Source of the DNA: CAJWLW01 sp963580095
GTDB taxonomy: Bacteria; Verrucomicrobiota; Lentisphaeria; JABSQK01; CAJWLW01
Reading direction: 5' to 3'
Length of the DNA: 13,106 nt
Assembly (NCBI GenBank): GCA_963580095.1
Contig: CAUZJQ010000103.1
Location: 1-13,106 of the forward strand
Positions 11,796-13,106 of the stretch are shown here, in pieces. A program made the translations under genes and the position numbers. Position 1 is the first letter of the stretch. The number at the start of each line of letters is the position of its first letter. The notes beneath the pieces are model-generated. The model was not told the origin of the DNA. It saw only the letters and a program-made list of their open reading frames with translations, and searched no databases.

Positions 11796-13106
11796 GTCGA
11801 GTCTTTTTCTTTGCCGTAATAGGTAGCGTACATGCGGTCGGTCAGCATGGCAATGTCGGCCCCCGCACGGCGGCGGACGAGGTATTCTGTAACTAACCGA
11901 AGTACCTGCAAGGTATAGCCGGTAAACTTCTTGCGCTCCCAGCGCCGGGTCGAGACGGTCAGAGAATTGCCGAGATCACGCCGACCGGGGCACTGCAGCA
12001 GGCGCAAGGACAACTCGACATCCTCCATCAGGCGAATCTGGGGAACACCACCGACACGGTCCAGGCATAGGCGCCGCACGAAGATGCCCTGGTCGCCAAA
12101 AGCGATGCCGCCAACGTGGAAGCGAAAACGATTACTGAACTCGATCAGTTTCATTTTCAGTGTCGAGTGGGTGTAGCGGTGACCCAAAATGCCCCACTGT
12201 AATCCTCGATGTTTTTCGGCGGCAACCTGCAGCGTGATGAGCGTGTCAACGGATATCCTGGCGTCGGCGTGCAGCATGACGACCAGGTCGCCATCTCCGG
12301 CATCAACGCCGGCAGCGAACTGATGTCCGCGGCCGGGCTTCTCAACGGTCAGAATCTCGATATCGTGCTGCCGGGCAATCTCGAGAGTGCGGTCACTGCT
12401 ACCGCCATCGACGAGATAGACCCGGACCCTGTCTGCGGCGATTCGACTTTGCGCAACCAATGCTTCCTTGGCTTCCCGCAGGCCGGTGAGGAGTTGATCG
12501 ATTCCGGCTTCTTCATTCAGAGTCGGTACGACGATATCGATGGACTGCAGTGGCGGCATTGGTTCGAGCCACGGCTGGTCAGCCCGGTTGTGATCGTACA
12601 GGTAGAGCACGAACATCGGCAAGAACTGCGCGATCCAGATCCAGTCGAAGGGCCGCCAGACGCCGGTGTCCAACTGGTAGCCAAGCACGAAAGACTGCAG
12701 TCCGAGCAGAGCGGACAGCAGGAACCACGGTCGCGACGGGTTGTAGGTCAGAAACAGGATGAGCGGCATGAGGTACCACGGATGCATGGTCGGCAGGCAC
12801 AGCAGGAGCCACATCCAGGCAAGGGCCATGGCGCCAAGCGGCACGGTCTGGCGCAATAACCAGGTCCACCACAGACCCGATAGCAGGCAGGCCAACATCA
12901 GCGGTACGTAGGCCCACTGCGGCAGCACACGGAAGATGGCGGGAAACACGTCGTTGTAGTGCATCGAAGCCCCGAAGGTCCGCAAGCTGTCGAACATGTC
13001 AGGATGACAAAACGGCAGGAAAGCCAGGGCCGGCAACGGCACCAGCACCAACATGGCTGCGTTGCGGCGATTGATCATCATCGGCAGCATGACGATCGCA
13101 ATGTAC
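11792..13106 (-). CDS. GT2 glycosyltransferase (TIGR04283-like) fused to a polytopic membrane domain, 5' end cut off
   Basis: The frame is open through the right edge. The first ATG in view is at 13090, but the codons before it (reading YIAIV) continue a hydrophobic stretch, so the gene probably starts outside. Counting from 13090, residues 1-165 hold about five membrane segments and a CLPTMHPWYLMPLILFL loop-helix resembling the C-terminal part of GT-C mannosyltransferases. Residues 183-432 are a GT-A GT2 domain: IDIVVPTLNEEAGI (184-197), DGGSSD (228-233), LHAD (273-276, the DXD-like metal site), FGDQGIF (331-337), MEDVEL (355-360, catalytic base) and STRRWER (380-386). The GT2 part matches the transferase 2, rSAM/selenodomain-associated family and overlaps its usual partner gene by 4 bp. 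TIGR04283 enzymes are normally about 220-240 residues without such a membrane region. Function is unknown, presumably glycosyl transfer at the inner membrane. Confidence 0.82.
   Translation of the reverse strand, partial: YIAIVMLPMMINRRNAAMLVLVPLPALAFLPFCHPDMFDSLRTFGASMHYNDVFPAIFRVLPQWAYVPLMLACLLSGLWWTWLLRQTVPLGAMALAWMWLLLCLPTMHPWYLMPLILFLTYNPSRPWFLLSALLGLQSFVLGYQLDTGVWRPFDWIWIAQFLPMFVLYLYDHNRADQPWLEPMPPLQSIDIVVPTLNEEAGIDQLLTGLREAKEALVAQSRIAADRVRVYLVDGGSSDRTLEIARQHDIEILTVEKPGRGHQFAAGVDAGDGDLVVMLHADARISVDTLITLQVAAEKHRGLQWGILGHRYTHSTLKMKLIEFSNRFRFHVGGIAFGDQGIFVRRLCLDRVGGVPQIRLMEDVELSLRLLQCPGRRDLGNSLTVSTRRWERKKFTGYTLQVLRLVTEYLVRRRAGADIAMLTDRMYATYYGKEKDST

Overview
The window is 13.1 kb of densely coded bacterial chromosome. 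By eye the GC content is in the upper 50s. Gene starts are ATG or GTG, and many neighbouring genes overlap by a few bases (GTGA, TAATG, ATGA). The gene set suggests a Gram-negative heterotroph: a Wzy_C/O-antigen-ligase-type membrane protein, a BioH-like esterase and a one-piece class I fumarase. A PSP1-domain protein and a bacterial NTAQ1 relative are patchily distributed, and they make the Planctomycetota (PVC group) or an environmental proteobacterium my best guesses. The assignment is tentative. I see no rRNA, tRNA, CRISPR array, insertion sequence or phage gene.

Layout. Positions 1-682 (minus): a LON-substrate-binding-domain protein whose stop overlaps the GTG start of a protein N-terminal glutamine amidohydrolase (NTAQ1-like) that runs off the left edge. 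Positions 850-2680 (plus): a clear sigma70-type promoter, a half-size EamA-type membrane protein and a PaaK-like CoA ligase 2 bp further on. Positions 2691-4351: a second promoter with the same two hexamers and spacing, then class I fumarase. Positions 4534-5046: a YbaK/ProX-type aminoacyl-tRNA deacylase. Positions 5036-8505: a promoter followed by three overlapping genes (PSP1-domain protein, O-antigen-ligase-like protein with C-terminal TPRs, BioH-like hydrolase). Positions 8581-8610: a nested palindrome in the leader of the next gene. Positions 8663-10753: a two-domain enzyme joining an SGNH/GDSL hydrolase to an acyl-CoA-synthetase-type AMP-ligase. Positions 10822-11107 (minus): a frameshifted, truncated remnant of the C-terminus of a thiamine-diphosphate enzyme. 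Positions 11115-13106 (minus): two overlapping glycosyltransferase genes, a CofC-like DUF2064 protein and, upstream of it, a GT2 enzyme fused behind a polytopic membrane region; the latter is cut by the right edge.

How the genes may work together. Fumarase and the tRNA deacylase are housekeeping. The NTAQ1/LON pair looks like a small protein-turnover (N-degron-type) module. Carboxylic-acid activation recurs: a PaaK-like ligase behind a possible transporter, and an SGNH-ligase fusion downstream of a BioH-like esterase. Envelope glycan or lipid chemistry is also recurrent (O-antigen-ligase-like protein, membrane-anchored GT2). The most unusual items are the SGNH-AMP-ligase fusion, the NTAQ1/LON overlap, the membrane-domain/GT2 fusion beside its DUF2064 partner, and the thiamine-diphosphate-enzyme remnant.
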